This document shows, piece after piece, positions 34,820 through 44,111 of a stretch of 64,000 bases of DNA. This stretch comes from Coriobacteriia bacterium (GTDB lineage Bacteria > Actinomycetota > Coriobacteriia > WRKU01 > WQUG01). Each line of letters opens with the position of its first letter. Positions within the stretch are counted from its first letter, which is position 1. The position numbers were made by a program, and so were the translations under genes. The notes beneath the pieces are model-generated. The model made no database searches and was not told the DNA's origin. It saw only the letters and a list, made by a program, of their open reading frames with translations. The stretch covers positions 124,001 to 188,000 of the forward strand of contig WRBC01000002.1 in the NCBI GenBank assembly GCA_009779855.1, given 5' to 3'.

Positions 34820-34905
34820 TGGTGCGGGTGGAGGGAGTTGAACCCCCACGAGCGTTGCTCACTAGAACCTAAATCTAGCGCGTCTGCCAATTCCGCCACA
34901 CCCGC
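34820..34905 (-). tRNA. tRNA-Leu (anticodon UAG), CCA encoded
   Basis: Read on the minus strand, the acceptor GCGGGTG pairs with CACCCGC. The loop TTTAGGT gives anticodon TAG, a long variable arm is present, and GGTTCAACTCC is the T-loop. The 3' A-CCA is encoded. The 86-nt length suits a class II tRNA. Confidence 0.95.
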
Positions 34906-35019
34906 AGCGACGTACAAGTATAACAAATCTAAGAAAAGCTGCAAGCACCTATTTCATTTTGCTGTTGGTAAGCGGCATTTTCTTCGCCAGAATTTCTTAG
35001 GCTTGCCTGCAAATACCCA

Positions 35020-37023
35020 TTAGATCTTTGTTCTAAGTATGCGCATGGCGTTAAGGACTGCAATAAGGGTTACACCTACATCGGCAAAGACTGCCTCCCA
35101 TATGCCTGCCACGCCAAGGGCCGCCATAAGCATGAAGGCTGCCTTAACCCCCAGCACAAAGACAATGTTCTGCACGACGATTCTGCGTGTAGCCCGTGCA
35201 ATCTTTATACCACTTGCAAGCTTTGAGGGTTCATCGGTCATCAGGACAACATCTGCAGCTTCAATGGCCGCGTCTGATCCTAGTCCGCCCATAGCAATGC
35301 CAACATCTGCACGTGCGAGCACTGGTGCGTCGTTAATGCCATCCCCTACAAAGCCGAGGCTTTTTCCTGCACGCTTGCCTGCGTCAAGCTGCTCAATAAT
35401 ACTTACCTTATCTTGTGGCAGTAGTTCTGCATGCACCTCGTCTGTTTTGCCTAGGGCAAGTTTCTTGCCAACATCACGTGCGACAACGGCATTGTCCCCC
35501 GTAAGCATGGCAATCTTGCGAACCCCTAGTTGCTTGAGTTCCTTAAGGGCATGCTTGCTGTCAGCCTTTACTTCGTCAGCTATAACTATGCAGCCTAGAT
35601 AGGCACCGTTAACTGCCGCATAGAGCTTTGTGCCGACTTCGGGACACTCTGTGAATGGGATAGACTCCGCCACCATAAATTTACTGTTACCTGCCAGGAT
35701 GTGGTCGTCGCCCACAGTGGCACTGATGCCATGACCAGCAACCTCTCTGAAATCTTGAGGCGATTCCAGCTTGCAACCAGGATGCATCTCATCATGTGCC
35801 TGCGATATGGAATGAGCGATTGGGTGGTTTGACAGCAACTCTGCCTTCGTCGCGTAGTCAATGAGGTCGTCGATACTGTGACCCTCTGCAGGATGCATAC
35901 TGCAGACCTTAAAGATACCTTCGGTCAGGGTTCCTGTTTTATCAAGGGCAACGATGTCTAACTTAGTCAGCGCGTCTAGGTAATTACTTCCCTTGACTAG
36001 GACCCCGTTGCGCGATGCTGTCCCGATACCACTGAAATAACTGAGAGGAATCGACACAACTAGGGCACAGGGACAGGAGATGACTAGGAACACTAATGCA
36101 CGGTAGAGCCATTCTTCCCAAGATCCTGCAAAAAAGAGGGGAGGAATTACTGCAAGCAGGGACGCAAGCGTAACAACAAGGGGTGTGTAGTAGCGTGCAA
36201 ACGTTGTAATAAAGTTTTCAGTTGCAGCCTTTTTGCTGCGAGCATTTTCGACTAATTCGATGATTCTTGCAACCGTGGAGTCTTTATAGGCAGCGGTAAC
36301 TTTAATGGTTAGGGCGCTATCCAGATTAAGAGTTCCTGACAGGACCTCTTCTCCTGTTGTGACGTTGCGGGGTACGGATTCCCCTGTCAGTGCACGAGTG
36401 TCCAGCAGTGATCTACCTGCAGTGACGGTTCCATCTAGGGGAATCTTTTCACCGGGCTTTACTATGATGATGTCACCTACGTTAATCATGCTTGGGTCGA
36501 CTTGTGTGCGCTTATCACCTTCGACTAGAGTCGCAAAATCAGGGCGAATGTCCATGAGTTCTGCAATGGATCGCTTTGACTTATTTATGGCACGATTCTG
36601 GAAGTACATGCCGACAAGGTAGAACAACATAACAGCCGCGCCTTCAGCATACTTACCAATAGCAAAAGCACCTATAGTGGCGATACTCATCAAGAAATTT
36701 TCATCAAAGATTTTTCCGCGAAATAAGTTATGGACTGCTTTGTAGAGTACACGCCAGCCTAAAATGAGATAACTTACAAGGAAAGCGGCAAAGGAAAGTG
36801 TTGGATCTGGCAGAATAAATCCCGCCACAAAGGGGAGCACGCCCAGTCCTAATTGGATAAGTTGGTTGCGTTGCGCATTATCGTTGTTAGCAGTGGCGTT
36901 AGTGGCAGCGCTAGTGGACGAACTGTCACTGTCGTCTGCGTCTTCTGCCTGCTCGCAGCTGCCACTTTCGCAGCATGCGCAGCCAGTACCTACTATTTGG
37001 CTGTTAGTGCTATTACTGTTCAT
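35020..37023 (-). CDS. Heavy-metal P-type ATPase (Zn/Cd/Co/Pb type)
   Basis: The 667-residue membrane pump has CPCALVVS (transport site), DKTGTLTEG (phosphorylation), NHPIAHS (HP motif) and GDGINDAPVLA (hinge). There is no HMA domain; instead the first 30 residues are Cys-rich (GCACCESGSC) and followed by a Ser/Asp/Ala-rich linker. The CPC motif and the partner repressor suggest export of Cd, Zn, Pb or Co. It is transcribed behind the ArsR gene from an operator-controlled promoter. Confidence 0.92.
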   Translation of the reverse strand: MNSNSTNSQIVGTGCACCESGSCEQAEDADDSDSSSTSAATNATANNDNAQRNQLIQLGLGVLPFVAGFILPDPTLSFAAFLVSYLILGWRVLYKAVHNLFRGKIFDENFLMSIATIGAFAIGKYAEGAAVMLFYLVGMYFQNRAINKSKRSIAELMDIRPDFATLVEGDKRTQVDPSMINVGDIIIVKPGEKIPLDGTVTAGRSLLDTRALTGESVPRNVTTGEEVLSGTLNLDSALTIKVTAAYKDSTVARIIELVENARSKKAATENFITTFARYYTPLVVTLASLLAVIPPLFFAGSWEEWLYRALVFLVISCPCALVVSIPLSYFSGIGTASRNGVLVKGSNYLDALTKLDIVALDKTGTLTEGIFKVCSMHPAEGHSIDDLIDYATKAELLSNHPIAHSISQAHDEMHPGCKLESPQDFREVAGHGISATVGDDHILAGNSKFMVAESIPFTECPEVGTKLYAAVNGAYLGCIVIADEVKADSKHALKELKQLGVRKIAMLTGDNAVVARDVGKKLALGKTDEVHAELLPQDKVSIIEQLDAGKRAGKSLGFVGDGINDAPVLARADVGIAMGGLGSDAAIEAADVVLMTDEPSKLASGIKIARATRRIVVQNIVFVLGVKAAFMLMAALGVAGIWEAVFADVGVTLIAVLNAMRILRTKI

Positions 37024-37035
37024 AGATGTTTCCCT

Positions 37036-37386
37036 TTACCCTTCCTGGATATGTTCGAGGCTGACGGTGAAAATATCTTCAATATGATGATCAAGTAGCG
37101 AGTAGTAAATAATCTGTCCTTCGCGACGTGACTTGACGACATTACTTAGTCTAAGTAGCTTTAACTGATGGGAGGTAGCGGACTTAGTCATGCCCAGAAG
37201 TGCACTTAGATCACAGACGCACATTTCATGACGCTGTAGAGCCCAGATGATTCGGACGCGTGTTTCACTGGCGAGCATTTTGTGTAGGTTTGCCATATCT
37301 GCAAACTCTTCGGCTGTGGGCATATGTTGCTGGGCATCTTTGACAACATCTGCGTTAATAATCTTTTTGCTATTGCTGTGAGCCAT
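37036..37386 (-). CDS. ArsR/SmtB-family metal-sensing repressor
   Basis: The 116-residue winged-helix protein has MCVCDLSALLGMTKSATSHQLKLL, the CVC metal motif plus recognition helix typical of CadC-like sensors. It also has DHHIEDIFTVSLEH near the C-terminus, an alpha-5 His/Asp zinc-type site as in SmtB/CzrA. It lies directly upstream of the ATPase and behind a perfect-looking operator, so it very likely represses both. Confidence 0.92.
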   Translation of the reverse strand: MAHSNSKKIINADVVKDAQQHMPTAEEFADMANLHKMLASETRVRIIWALQRHEMCVCDLSALLGMTKSATSHQLKLLRLSNVVKSRREGQIIYYSLLDHHIEDIFTVSLEHIQEG

Positions 37387-37450
37387 GGCGATAGTGCTCC
37401 TTTCTAGGGTGCTTCCTTTTTGAAGAGGAAGGCTACCTTTTCGTTAGTGA

Positions 37451-37498
37451 ATAGTTGAGCATATGTTCAACTATATGACAGAAGGAAATATCTGTCAA
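37451..37498 (-). promoter_or_regulatory. Promoter and ArsR operator of the metal-efflux operon
   Basis: On the minus strand TTGACA (37498-37493), 17 bp and TATAGT (37475-37470) form a near-consensus promoter. The palindrome ATAGTTGA-N8-TCAACTAT (37451-37474) covers the -10, matching the imperfect 12-2-12 pattern of SmtB/CadC sites. Confidence 0.88.
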
Positions 37499-37564
37499 GA
37501 AATAATCGGGAAGCACTCTAGAATGTAATGGTGTATGCTTTTGCAACCATGAAAGGGTATTTCT

Positions 37565-38005
37565 GTGACTACAAAAGCTAAGAAAATCATAGTAGACGTG
37601 TGTATGCTAACCTTTATTATTTTGTCGTTTATTCGGTGGGATGGTAGCCCTGCTTTCCATATTGTTGTTGGTACGATTTGTACTTTATTTTTCATTTTGC
37701 ACATTTTCTTACATAGAAAATGGCTAGCTGCACAGACGAAAAAGTTTGTTGCTGGAAAGATAAGTGCAAAGGTGTTACGTCTGTATATTGTCGATGTACT
37801 ACTCCTAGTCATTTGGACGATTTCAATCGTGACAGGAGTTTTAGCAACTGCACCCTATGTGATTGAGGTTGAAGGCTTAGCTTGGATGGGTAGAGTTCAT
37901 GGAATAACTGCACGGTTAGCACTTGTGCTTGTGGTCGTGCATCTGTTGCAGCATATAAAACAGGTACGTTCGTACTTTGGATGGCCTAGGAAGAATAAGG
38001 GCTAG
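37565..38005 (+). CDS. DUF4405-type small membrane protein
   Basis: The 146-residue protein has four hydrophobic helices with paired histidines (FHIVVG, FILHIFLH, VHGITARLA, VVVHLLQHI), as in cytochrome b-like DUF4405 proteins. A haem role is possible but not proven. The GTG start has AAAGGG 8 nt upstream. It is divergent from the ArsR operon and stands alone before tig. Confidence 0.72.
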   Translation: MTTKAKKIIVDVCMLTFIILSFIRWDGSPAFHIVVGTICTLFFILHIFLHRKWLAAQTKKFVAGKISAKVLRLYIVDVLLLVIWTISIVTGVLATAPYVIEVEGLAWMGRVHGITARLALVLVVVHLLQHIKQVRSYFGWPRKNKG

Positions 38006-38172
38006 TTCTTAGTTGATTTGCTCATTAAACCACCTCTTTTGTTACAATCAATAGGTTATGAAATCACTTGATATTGGTTGATGTGCACGAGGTTTTACTG
38101 CAGTATCTGCCAATCAAAAGTATATCCATCAGGCAAGCTATTTAGAGGCGGCCAGCGAGAGAGGAATTATCT

Positions 38173-39534
38173 GTGAGTTTTACCAGTAGCGTAGAGCGTG
38201 CGGCGGACAAGGCAAAAGTGACCGTAGCTGTCGAGGCAAAAAAGGTCGATGAGGCTATCAAAAAAGAATTCAGGACAGTTGCAAAGCAATTTCGTTTCCC
38301 TGGCTTTAGGCCGGGCAAGGCCCCTCGCAGTGTTATCGAGGGCCAGGTCGGACGTGAGTACATTCTGGCTCAGGCACTGGAAGCTGTCGTAAACGAGACC
38401 TATCCGCTGGCGGTAGATAAGGAAGAGCTGCGCACAGTGGGCAAGGTTGACTTTGCTGATCCTGCAGACCTGGTGGAAGGCGAAGATTATAGCTACATGG
38501 TGGAGGTTGTCCTGCGTCCAGAGCTAACCCTGAAGTCAACGGATGTCAGTATCGACATGACTCCCAAAGAGGCGACTGAAGCAGAAATCGATGCTCAGAT
38601 TGAGGGCACACTAGACCGCTTTGCTACCTATCCTACAGGTGAGGATAAAGCTGCAAAAGTGGGCGAAGATAGCTTCCTTACATTTAGCTTCGAATCTACG
38701 ATTGATGGTGAAGAGTATGATGGTTCAAAGGTGGAGCGTCACCTATACCAGCTAGGACAGGGCATGATGCCAGAAGACTTTGACAAAGGTCTTATGGGTG
38801 CAAAGGCTGGTGATAATCTAAAGATTGAGTTTACCGTTGAGGACACGGGTCAGAACTCTGAATTTGCGGGCAAGACTATGGCTTTTGATTTAACAGTTGA
38901 TGAGCTGAATGAGAAGGTCATCCCAGAAGTTGATGATGAGTTCGCAAAAAACACAGGCTTTGACACTGTCGAAGATATGCGCAGTGAAATCAAGAGCTAT
39001 ATTGAATCGCAGAAAGCTCAAAGCTGGGATCGTGAACGTGACAATAAGCTACTAGAAGTACTGGTAGTACAGCTGGAGGGCGAGCCAAATCAAGAGCTAG
39101 TCGAGGCTCGTGCCGATGACATGGTGGAAGAGTTTAGTCGAATGTTGGAGCAGTCGAACATGACGCTTGATGGCTACCTAGAGCAGGCTAACATTGACCC
39201 AGAGCAGTACCAAGCTGACATGGAAGAACAGGCAGCTATTTCTGTGTCCAATGACCTGGCACTGGAGGCTTTGGCACGTCTAAAGGATCTTATCCCTAGC
39301 GACGAAACGCTGGACGAAGAATTTGAGAAGGCTGCAAAGGCCGACAAAGAGTCTAAGGTAAACGCAAAACAAATGCGTGAAAGTTGGGTAAAGCGCGGAA
39401 TGCTAACGTCTCTGCGTGATGACCTGGCACGTGGCAAAGCTATGCAATGGCTGCGCGACAACGCAGTTATCAACATTGATGCAGATGCAAAGCCTGCTGG
39501 CGCAGCTAAGGCAGACAAAGCGGACAAGGCTTAA
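38173..39534 (+). CDS. tig: Trigger factor
   Basis: The 453-residue ribosome-bound chaperone and prolyl isomerase has the ribosome-docking GFRPGKAP in the N-terminal domain, a central FKBP-like domain (about 150-240) and a helical C-terminal domain. The tail is Ala/Lys/Asp-rich. The GTG start follows AGAGAGGA. It heads the usual tig-clpP-clpX group. Confidence 0.96.
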   Translation: MSFTSSVERAADKAKVTVAVEAKKVDEAIKKEFRTVAKQFRFPGFRPGKAPRSVIEGQVGREYILAQALEAVVNETYPLAVDKEELRTVGKVDFADPADLVEGEDYSYMVEVVLRPELTLKSTDVSIDMTPKEATEAEIDAQIEGTLDRFATYPTGEDKAAKVGEDSFLTFSFESTIDGEEYDGSKVERHLYQLGQGMMPEDFDKGLMGAKAGDNLKIEFTVEDTGQNSEFAGKTMAFDLTVDELNEKVIPEVDDEFAKNTGFDTVEDMRSEIKSYIESQKAQSWDRERDNKLLEVLVVQLEGEPNQELVEARADDMVEEFSRMLEQSNMTLDGYLEQANIDPEQYQADMEEQAAISVSNDLALEALARLKDLIPSDETLDEEFEKAAKADKESKVNAKQMRESWVKRGMLTSLRDDLARGKAMQWLRDNAVINIDADAKPAGAAKADKADKA

Positions 39535-39610
39535 GCGGCTATCAGCATCAAGCACAATAACGGCAAATAAGTAACTAACCTAAGTAACTAACCTGAGAGG
39601 ATTATGATTT

Positions 39611-40252
39611 ATGAGTGACAATCCTGCAATGGACTTTCAATCAAACCTTGTTCCTTACGTAATTGAACAAACCAGTCGCGGTGAGCGCAGTTTTGACATT
39701 TACTCACGTCTACTTAATGAACGCGTTGTGTTTCTAACGGGCGCTGTGAACGAAGTAAGCGCGAGCCTTGTTATTGCACAGATGCTTCACTTAGAGAGTA
39801 TTGATCCGACTAAGGACATCAATTTCTACATTAACTCTCCTGGTGGATCAGTTGTGGATGGCCTGGCTATCTATGACACTATGCAGTTTATTAAGTCAGA
39901 CGTGTCGACTATTTGTGTTGGGCAGTGTGCTTCTATGGGTGCCGTTCTGCTGGCAGCAGGGGAGCCTGGTAAGCGTTATGCCTTGCCACATTCACGTGTG
40001 TTGATTCATCAGCCACATGGCGGCGCACAGGGACAGGCATCAGACATCGAGATTGCGGCACAAGAAATCTTGCGTATGCGCAAAGAGCTAAACGGAATCC
40101 TTTCGCGTCACACAGGACAAACCATTAAGCGCATTGAGAAAGATACTGACCGCGATAACATCATGACGGCGAAAGTGGCTGTCGAGTACGGACTAGTTGA
40201 CGCAGTTATTGAGAATCAGGCAAGTATCGCGAAGAGAAATAAAGGCAAATAA
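39611..40252 (+). CDS. clpP: ATP-dependent Clp protease proteolytic subunit
   Basis: The 213-residue serine protease forms the barrel of ClpXP. The triad is visible: Ser in GQCASMGAV, His in [11 protein letters not shown] and Asp in TDRDNIM. It sits between tig and clpX, 2 nt from the latter. Confidence 0.97.
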   Translation: MSDNPAMDFQSNLVPYVIEQTSRGERSFDIYSRLLNERVVFLTGAVNEVSASLVIAQMLHLESIDPTKDINFYINSPGGSVVDGLAIYDTMQFIKSDVSTICVGQCASMGAVLLAAGEPGKRYALPHSRVLIHQPHGGAQGQASDIEIAAQEILRMRKELNGILSRHTGQTIKRIEKDTDRDNIMTAKVAVEYGLVDAVIENQASIAKRNKGK

Positions 40253-40254
40253 GC

Positions 40255-41661
40255 GTGAGCAATAAGAATCGTTATGGCAAGGTAGTGGACGGCAGCAAGG
40301 GAGCTGATATCAACAGCGCCCATGACCAGGACAAGGGTAGTACCGACGAAAAAGAACCCAACTGTTCTTTCTGTGGCCGTCCTGCCTCCTTGGTCAGCAA
40401 TATGCTTAAAAGTCCTGAAGGTTCCTATATCTGCGACGAATGTGTAGATATGGCTAATGACGTTATCCTGGGGCTGCAAAAAGCAAGCTTAGATCCCACT
40501 ATGCCGCAGAAGTTTGGTGCGGGTGATTATGGCTTTACCTTTGAATCTGATGAGGAATTTGAGGCTCACATCCCCGGTAGTGAATTTTCAACTGAAACCT
40601 TGCCGACCCCACGCCAATTACATGATGCTTTAGATGACTATGTTGTGGGACAAGATCGAGCAAAAAAGATCCTTTCTGTAGCAGTGCATAATCACTACAA
40701 ACGCGTCATGGTCGAGGCCCAAGAAAAAGAGCAGGGACTTGAGCCTGACGAGGTCGAACTAGCCAAAAGCAATATCATGCTACTAGGACCTACGGGTACC
40801 GGTAAGACCTTGCTTGCAGAGACGCTGGCGCGTGTACTAGACGTGCCCTTTGCTATAGCTGACGCGACGGTACTGACAGAGGCAGGTTATGTTGGAGAAG
40901 ACGTAGAAAACATCCTGCTGAAGCTAGTCACTGACGCAGATGACGATATAGAGCGTGCCGAAATAGGCATTATCTACATTGACGAAATCGACAAGGTGGC
41001 TCGTAAGGCAGAGAACCTGTCCATTACTCGTGATGTATCAGGGGAGGGCGTCCAGCAAGCACTGCTAAAAATACTGGAAGGCACGATTGCTAGCGTACCC
41101 CCAAAGGGTGGACGCAAGCATCCTGACCAGCCATTGCTAAAGATCAACACGAAGAATATTCTCTTTATTGTAGGGGGAGCCTTTGTGGGACTAGAGAAAA
41201 TCATTGCTGATCGTATAGGTAGCAGTGGGGTTGGGTTTGCAGCAGAGGCGAAACCGCAAAACAGTGAATCGGTTAGTGATTTATTCGAGCTGGCCCAACC
41301 AGAAGATCTAAGCAAGTTTGGTATTATTCCTGAATTTGTGGGTCGCGTGCCTGTCATGACATCAACGCGTGATCTAGAACTAGATGACTTGATGCATATT
41401 CTGACAGAGCCGAAGAATGCTTTAACTAAGCAGTACAAACGACTCTTCGCCCTAGAAGGAGTAGAGCTGACCTTTGACAAAGCGGCACTTAAGGAAATCG
41501 CAAAGCTTTGCAAGGACCGAGGAACGGGTGCAAGGGGTCTGCGTTCAGTCTGCGAGTCAGTGCTGCTAGATGCAATGTATCACCTGCCAGAGAAGAAAGA
41601 CGTCAAGAGACTAAAGGTAACCGCAGCGGTTGTGCGCGACGAAAAACCGCTTCTGAAGTAA
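40255..41661 (+). CDS. clpX: ATP-dependent Clp protease ATPase subunit ClpX
   Basis: The 468-residue unfoldase has the N-terminal zinc-binding domain (CSFCGRP, CDEC), Walker A GPTGTGKT, Walker [10 protein letters not shown] and the ClpP-binding loop region near IGSSGVGF. The GTG start follows clpP closely. There is an N-terminal extension of about 35 polar residues before the zinc domain. It meets thrC head-on with 1 nt between stops. Confidence 0.97.
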   Translation: MSNKNRYGKVVDGSKGADINSAHDQDKGSTDEKEPNCSFCGRPASLVSNMLKSPEGSYICDECVDMANDVILGLQKASLDPTMPQKFGAGDYGFTFESDEEFEAHIPGSEFSTETLPTPRQLHDALDDYVVGQDRAKKILSVAVHNHYKRVMVEAQEKEQGLEPDEVELAKSNIMLLGPTGTGKTLLAETLARVLDVPFAIADATVLTEAGYVGEDVENILLKLVTDADDDIERAEIGIIYIDEIDKVARKAENLSITRDVSGEGVQQALLKILEGTIASVPPKGGRKHPDQPLLKINTKNILFIVGGAFVGLEKIIADRIGSSGVGFAAEAKPQNSESVSDLFELAQPEDLSKFGIIPEFVGRVPVMTSTRDLELDDLMHILTEPKNALTKQYKRLFALEGVELTFDKAALKEIAKLCKDRGTGARGLRSVCESVLLDAMYHLPEKKDVKRLKVTAAVVRDEKPLLK

Positions 41662-41662
41662 A

Positions 41663-43240
41663 TTAGTGTGTTTCGGTACGGGCTTCTACCCAGCGGGCGA
41701 TTTGTGAATTGATGCAGCCTTCTGTAGCCGGAATGACCTTTTGATAGCGCTCACAGGCACCTTCCAGGCTGGATAGACGGTTGGGCACATGGGCTGCTTC
41801 AGGAGCCAGCCTACGAATAGCACGCAGCAACTCAAAACCAGTCATTTCATTGTAAGGTGTAGTCAGCTCTTCGTCATGAGGAATGCCCAGCAGTCCGCGT
41901 AATACATTGGGGCCAAACTTTGCCCAGTGGGCCGTCGACACTATCATCATGGGGTTGGCTTTGTCTTTATTGGTATTGCCTTCGCCGCGGTGCTTTTCTG
42001 CAGCATGTAGGGCGATAGCTGTATGCGGTTCTATCAGATAGTGGTAGCGTTTCCAGCAGTCCTGAATAACGCTGAGGGAAGTTGCATTATCTACGTAGTC
42101 TGCAGCAAAGTCTTGCTGTATCAGTGATAGAGTTCCTGCATCAACTTCAAACACGCCTTCTTCACGCAGTTGTTTCATCCATTTACGTGTACGCTCTGGA
42201 CCAGCCAAGAAGTACAATAAGCGTTCTAGATTGCTGGACACTAAGATATCCATGGCAGGGCTTGCTGTCATATAGAAGTCCCTGCCGCGAATGTCGTAGA
42301 CTCCTGTATTAATGAAGTCTGCAAGCACGTTGTTTTCATTGCTCGCACAGATGAGGCGGCCAATGGGTGCCCCCATTTGTTTGGCCAGCCAGCCAGCCAT
42401 AATATTACCAAAATTTCCTGTAGGTACGGCAATGTCTAGTAGTTGTCCGTCCGCCAACTTTCCTGCGGCGCGCAAGTCAATAATCGCGCTGAAATAGTAA
42501 ATGATTTGCGGCATCAAGCGACCCCAGTTAATAGAATTTGCGCTTGATAGCTGCAAGTCAGTGTGGTCTTTTAGCCACTTCTGCAGGTCTTCGTTAAAGA
42601 AGGCCTCTTTAACAGCGCGCTGGCAGTCATCAAAATTGCCCTTTACACCGTAAACACCTACGTTCATACCCAGGCTACTGGTCATCTGTGTGCGCTGGAC
42701 ATCAGATACTCCACCATCGGGATAGAAAACAATCAGGTTGGTGTGACTGCGATGGGCAAAGCCTGCTAGTGCAGCACTTCCTGTGTCACCACTTGTTGCA
42801 ACTAAGATAAGTAGATCACGTGATAGGCTACCGTTTGCCAAGCCACGTTTTAGCGAAAACGAAAAAAAGCGCGGCATGCATTGTAGTGCCATGTCCTTGA
42901 AGGCAGAGGTGGGACCATGCCACAGTTCCAGCATGTGCGTGTCTTCATCTAGGCTTACTACGGGTGCGATACGGTGATCATCGAATTGATTGCCATAGGC
43001 CTTCTGCATCATACGTAACGTATCCGCTGCCTTGATGTCGATGCCAAAGGCATCATATATGAACGCGCCACGCTGCGCATAGTTTGCGCTGTGCAGAGTG
43101 TCCATTTGATCCATGCTAAAAGTCGGTAAATTTTCGGGCAGATAGAGTCCGCCCCCGTCAGCGATTCCGCGAAGCAAAACCTCGCTAAATGTAGGACGCG
43201 AGCTGTCAAGCCCGCGTGTATCAATAAATTTAAGAGTCAT
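41663..43240 (-). CDS. thrC: Threonine synthase
   Basis: The 525-residue PLP enzyme converts O-phosphohomoserine to threonine. The PLP lysine is in HGPTSAFKDMALQ; ATSGDTGSAAL and the GNFGNIMAG loop match the long (class 2) form. It has no Shine-Dalgarno: a TACAAT box ends 8 nt before the ATG, suggesting a leaderless message. It stands alone on the minus strand. Confidence 0.95.
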   Translation of the reverse strand: MTLKFIDTRGLDSSRPTFSEVLLRGIADGGGLYLPENLPTFSMDQMDTLHSANYAQRGAFIYDAFGIDIKAADTLRMMQKAYGNQFDDHRIAPVVSLDEDTHMLELWHGPTSAFKDMALQCMPRFFSFSLKRGLANGSLSRDLLILVATSGDTGSAALAGFAHRSHTNLIVFYPDGGVSDVQRTQMTSSLGMNVGVYGVKGNFDDCQRAVKEAFFNEDLQKWLKDHTDLQLSSANSINWGRLMPQIIYYFSAIIDLRAAGKLADGQLLDIAVPTGNFGNIMAGWLAKQMGAPIGRLICASNENNVLADFINTGVYDIRGRDFYMTASPAMDILVSSNLERLLYFLAGPERTRKWMKQLREEGVFEVDAGTLSLIQQDFAADYVDNATSLSVIQDCWKRYHYLIEPHTAIALHAAEKHRGEGNTNKDKANPMMIVSTAHWAKFGPNVLRGLLGIPHDEELTTPYNEMTGFELLRAIRRLAPEAAHVPNRLSSLEGACERYQKVIPATEGCINSQIARWVEARTETH

Positions 43241-43248
43241 AATGGGTT

Positions 43249-43254
43249 ATTGTA
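43249..43254 (-). promoter_or_regulatory. -10 box of thrC, near-leaderless
   Basis: On the minus strand TACAAT is followed by 8 nt and the thrC ATG. The rest of 43255-43498 contains the upstream region of the next gene and no other clear signal. Confidence 0.5.
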
Positions 43255-43498
43255 CCGCTATTCTCTGTGTTCAGGCAGAAGAAATGGAAATGTTACCTAT
43301 GAAATTTGCGGCGGAAGACAGGACCAATTTCATGTGATGCCTGAAATGTGGAGCAGCAAAGTGACTTAATCGGAATAGCTGAGAGCCGCTTACAGAAGAC
43401 ATAAATAAAAATAGGAATCGTTATTATTTTTCTGATACTATATTAGTCAAATATTACTTTCAAACTTTCAGTAGGATATTGGACGGAAGGGAAGAACA

Positions 43499-43969
43499 AT
43501 GAATTACCTGAAGAATTTCAAGACTGTAAAGGCTGCTGCTGGAACCGCTGAAGCTTCTGCTGAGATGACAAGAACTGCGAAAGATGCTGCTGCAGGTCGT
43601 GCAAAGGAAAACCGCGTAAAGGGTGAAACTTCGATTATTCAAAAACTGGGTGCACTTTTTTTGTTTACAACAGCGGCATGGAGTCTCTATGTCAACATCG
43701 ATAGTTTTGGCACCTTTCTTGTGATGTTCAATGAGATGTTTATAACGCACACTAAGGTCTTGTCAGGTGATTACCTAACAGCTTCTTTCATTCTGGGATT
43801 TGGTGCAGTTCCTCTTTTTGTACTGGGAGTACTCTTGCGTCTAGGCGCCCCTGGTGGAAGTGCACTTAAGTGGGGAGTCATTGGGCTACTTACTTCAGTT
43901 TTGACGGCCATCTTTTGGCTGGTAGTGATTATACTCATGTCAATTGGGGTGGCACTAAGCCCATTCTAA
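43499..43969 (+). CDS. Small membrane protein of unknown function
   Basis: The 156-residue protein has about 45 Ala/Lys/Glu-rich residues, then three or four hydrophobic segments (LGALFLFTTAAW, SFILGFGAVPLFVLGVLL, WGVIGLLTSVLTAIFWLVV). I do not recognise it. GGAAGGGAAG lies upstream of the ATG, so expression is likely. It precedes two large surface proteins, but no motif links it to them. Confidence 0.6.
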   Translation: MNYLKNFKTVKAAAGTAEASAEMTRTAKDAAAGRAKENRVKGETSIIQKLGALFLFTTAAWSLYVNIDSFGTFLVMFNEMFITHTKVLSGDYLTASFILGFGAVPLFVLGVLLRLGAPGGSALKWGVIGLLTSVLTAIFWLVVIILMSIGVALSPF

Positions 43970-44111
43970 TCCTTTTGTGTTTTTGCTGGGCACTTTCTTT
44001 GTCTTTCTCACGTATAAATAGGGCATTCCTCCGCATAGTGGGGCGGTGGTATGCTCTGTTTATACAAAATGCTCATAAGATATCTCAATTTAGTGTATTA
44101 TATAAGGCACT

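Noticed and set aside
35039-35602. 187-residue plus-strand ORF over the P-type ATPase
   Set aside because: It is antisense to conserved ATPase motifs and has no ribosome site or family match.
40974-41513. 179-residue minus-strand ORF over clpX
   Set aside because: It is the mirror of conserved ClpX sequence, Ser-rich as expected for an antisense shadow.
43321-43400. CTGAGAG near 43370 as a thiamine riboswitch
   Set aside because: Only the short CTGAGA word fits; the paired ACCUGA part and surrounding helices are absent.
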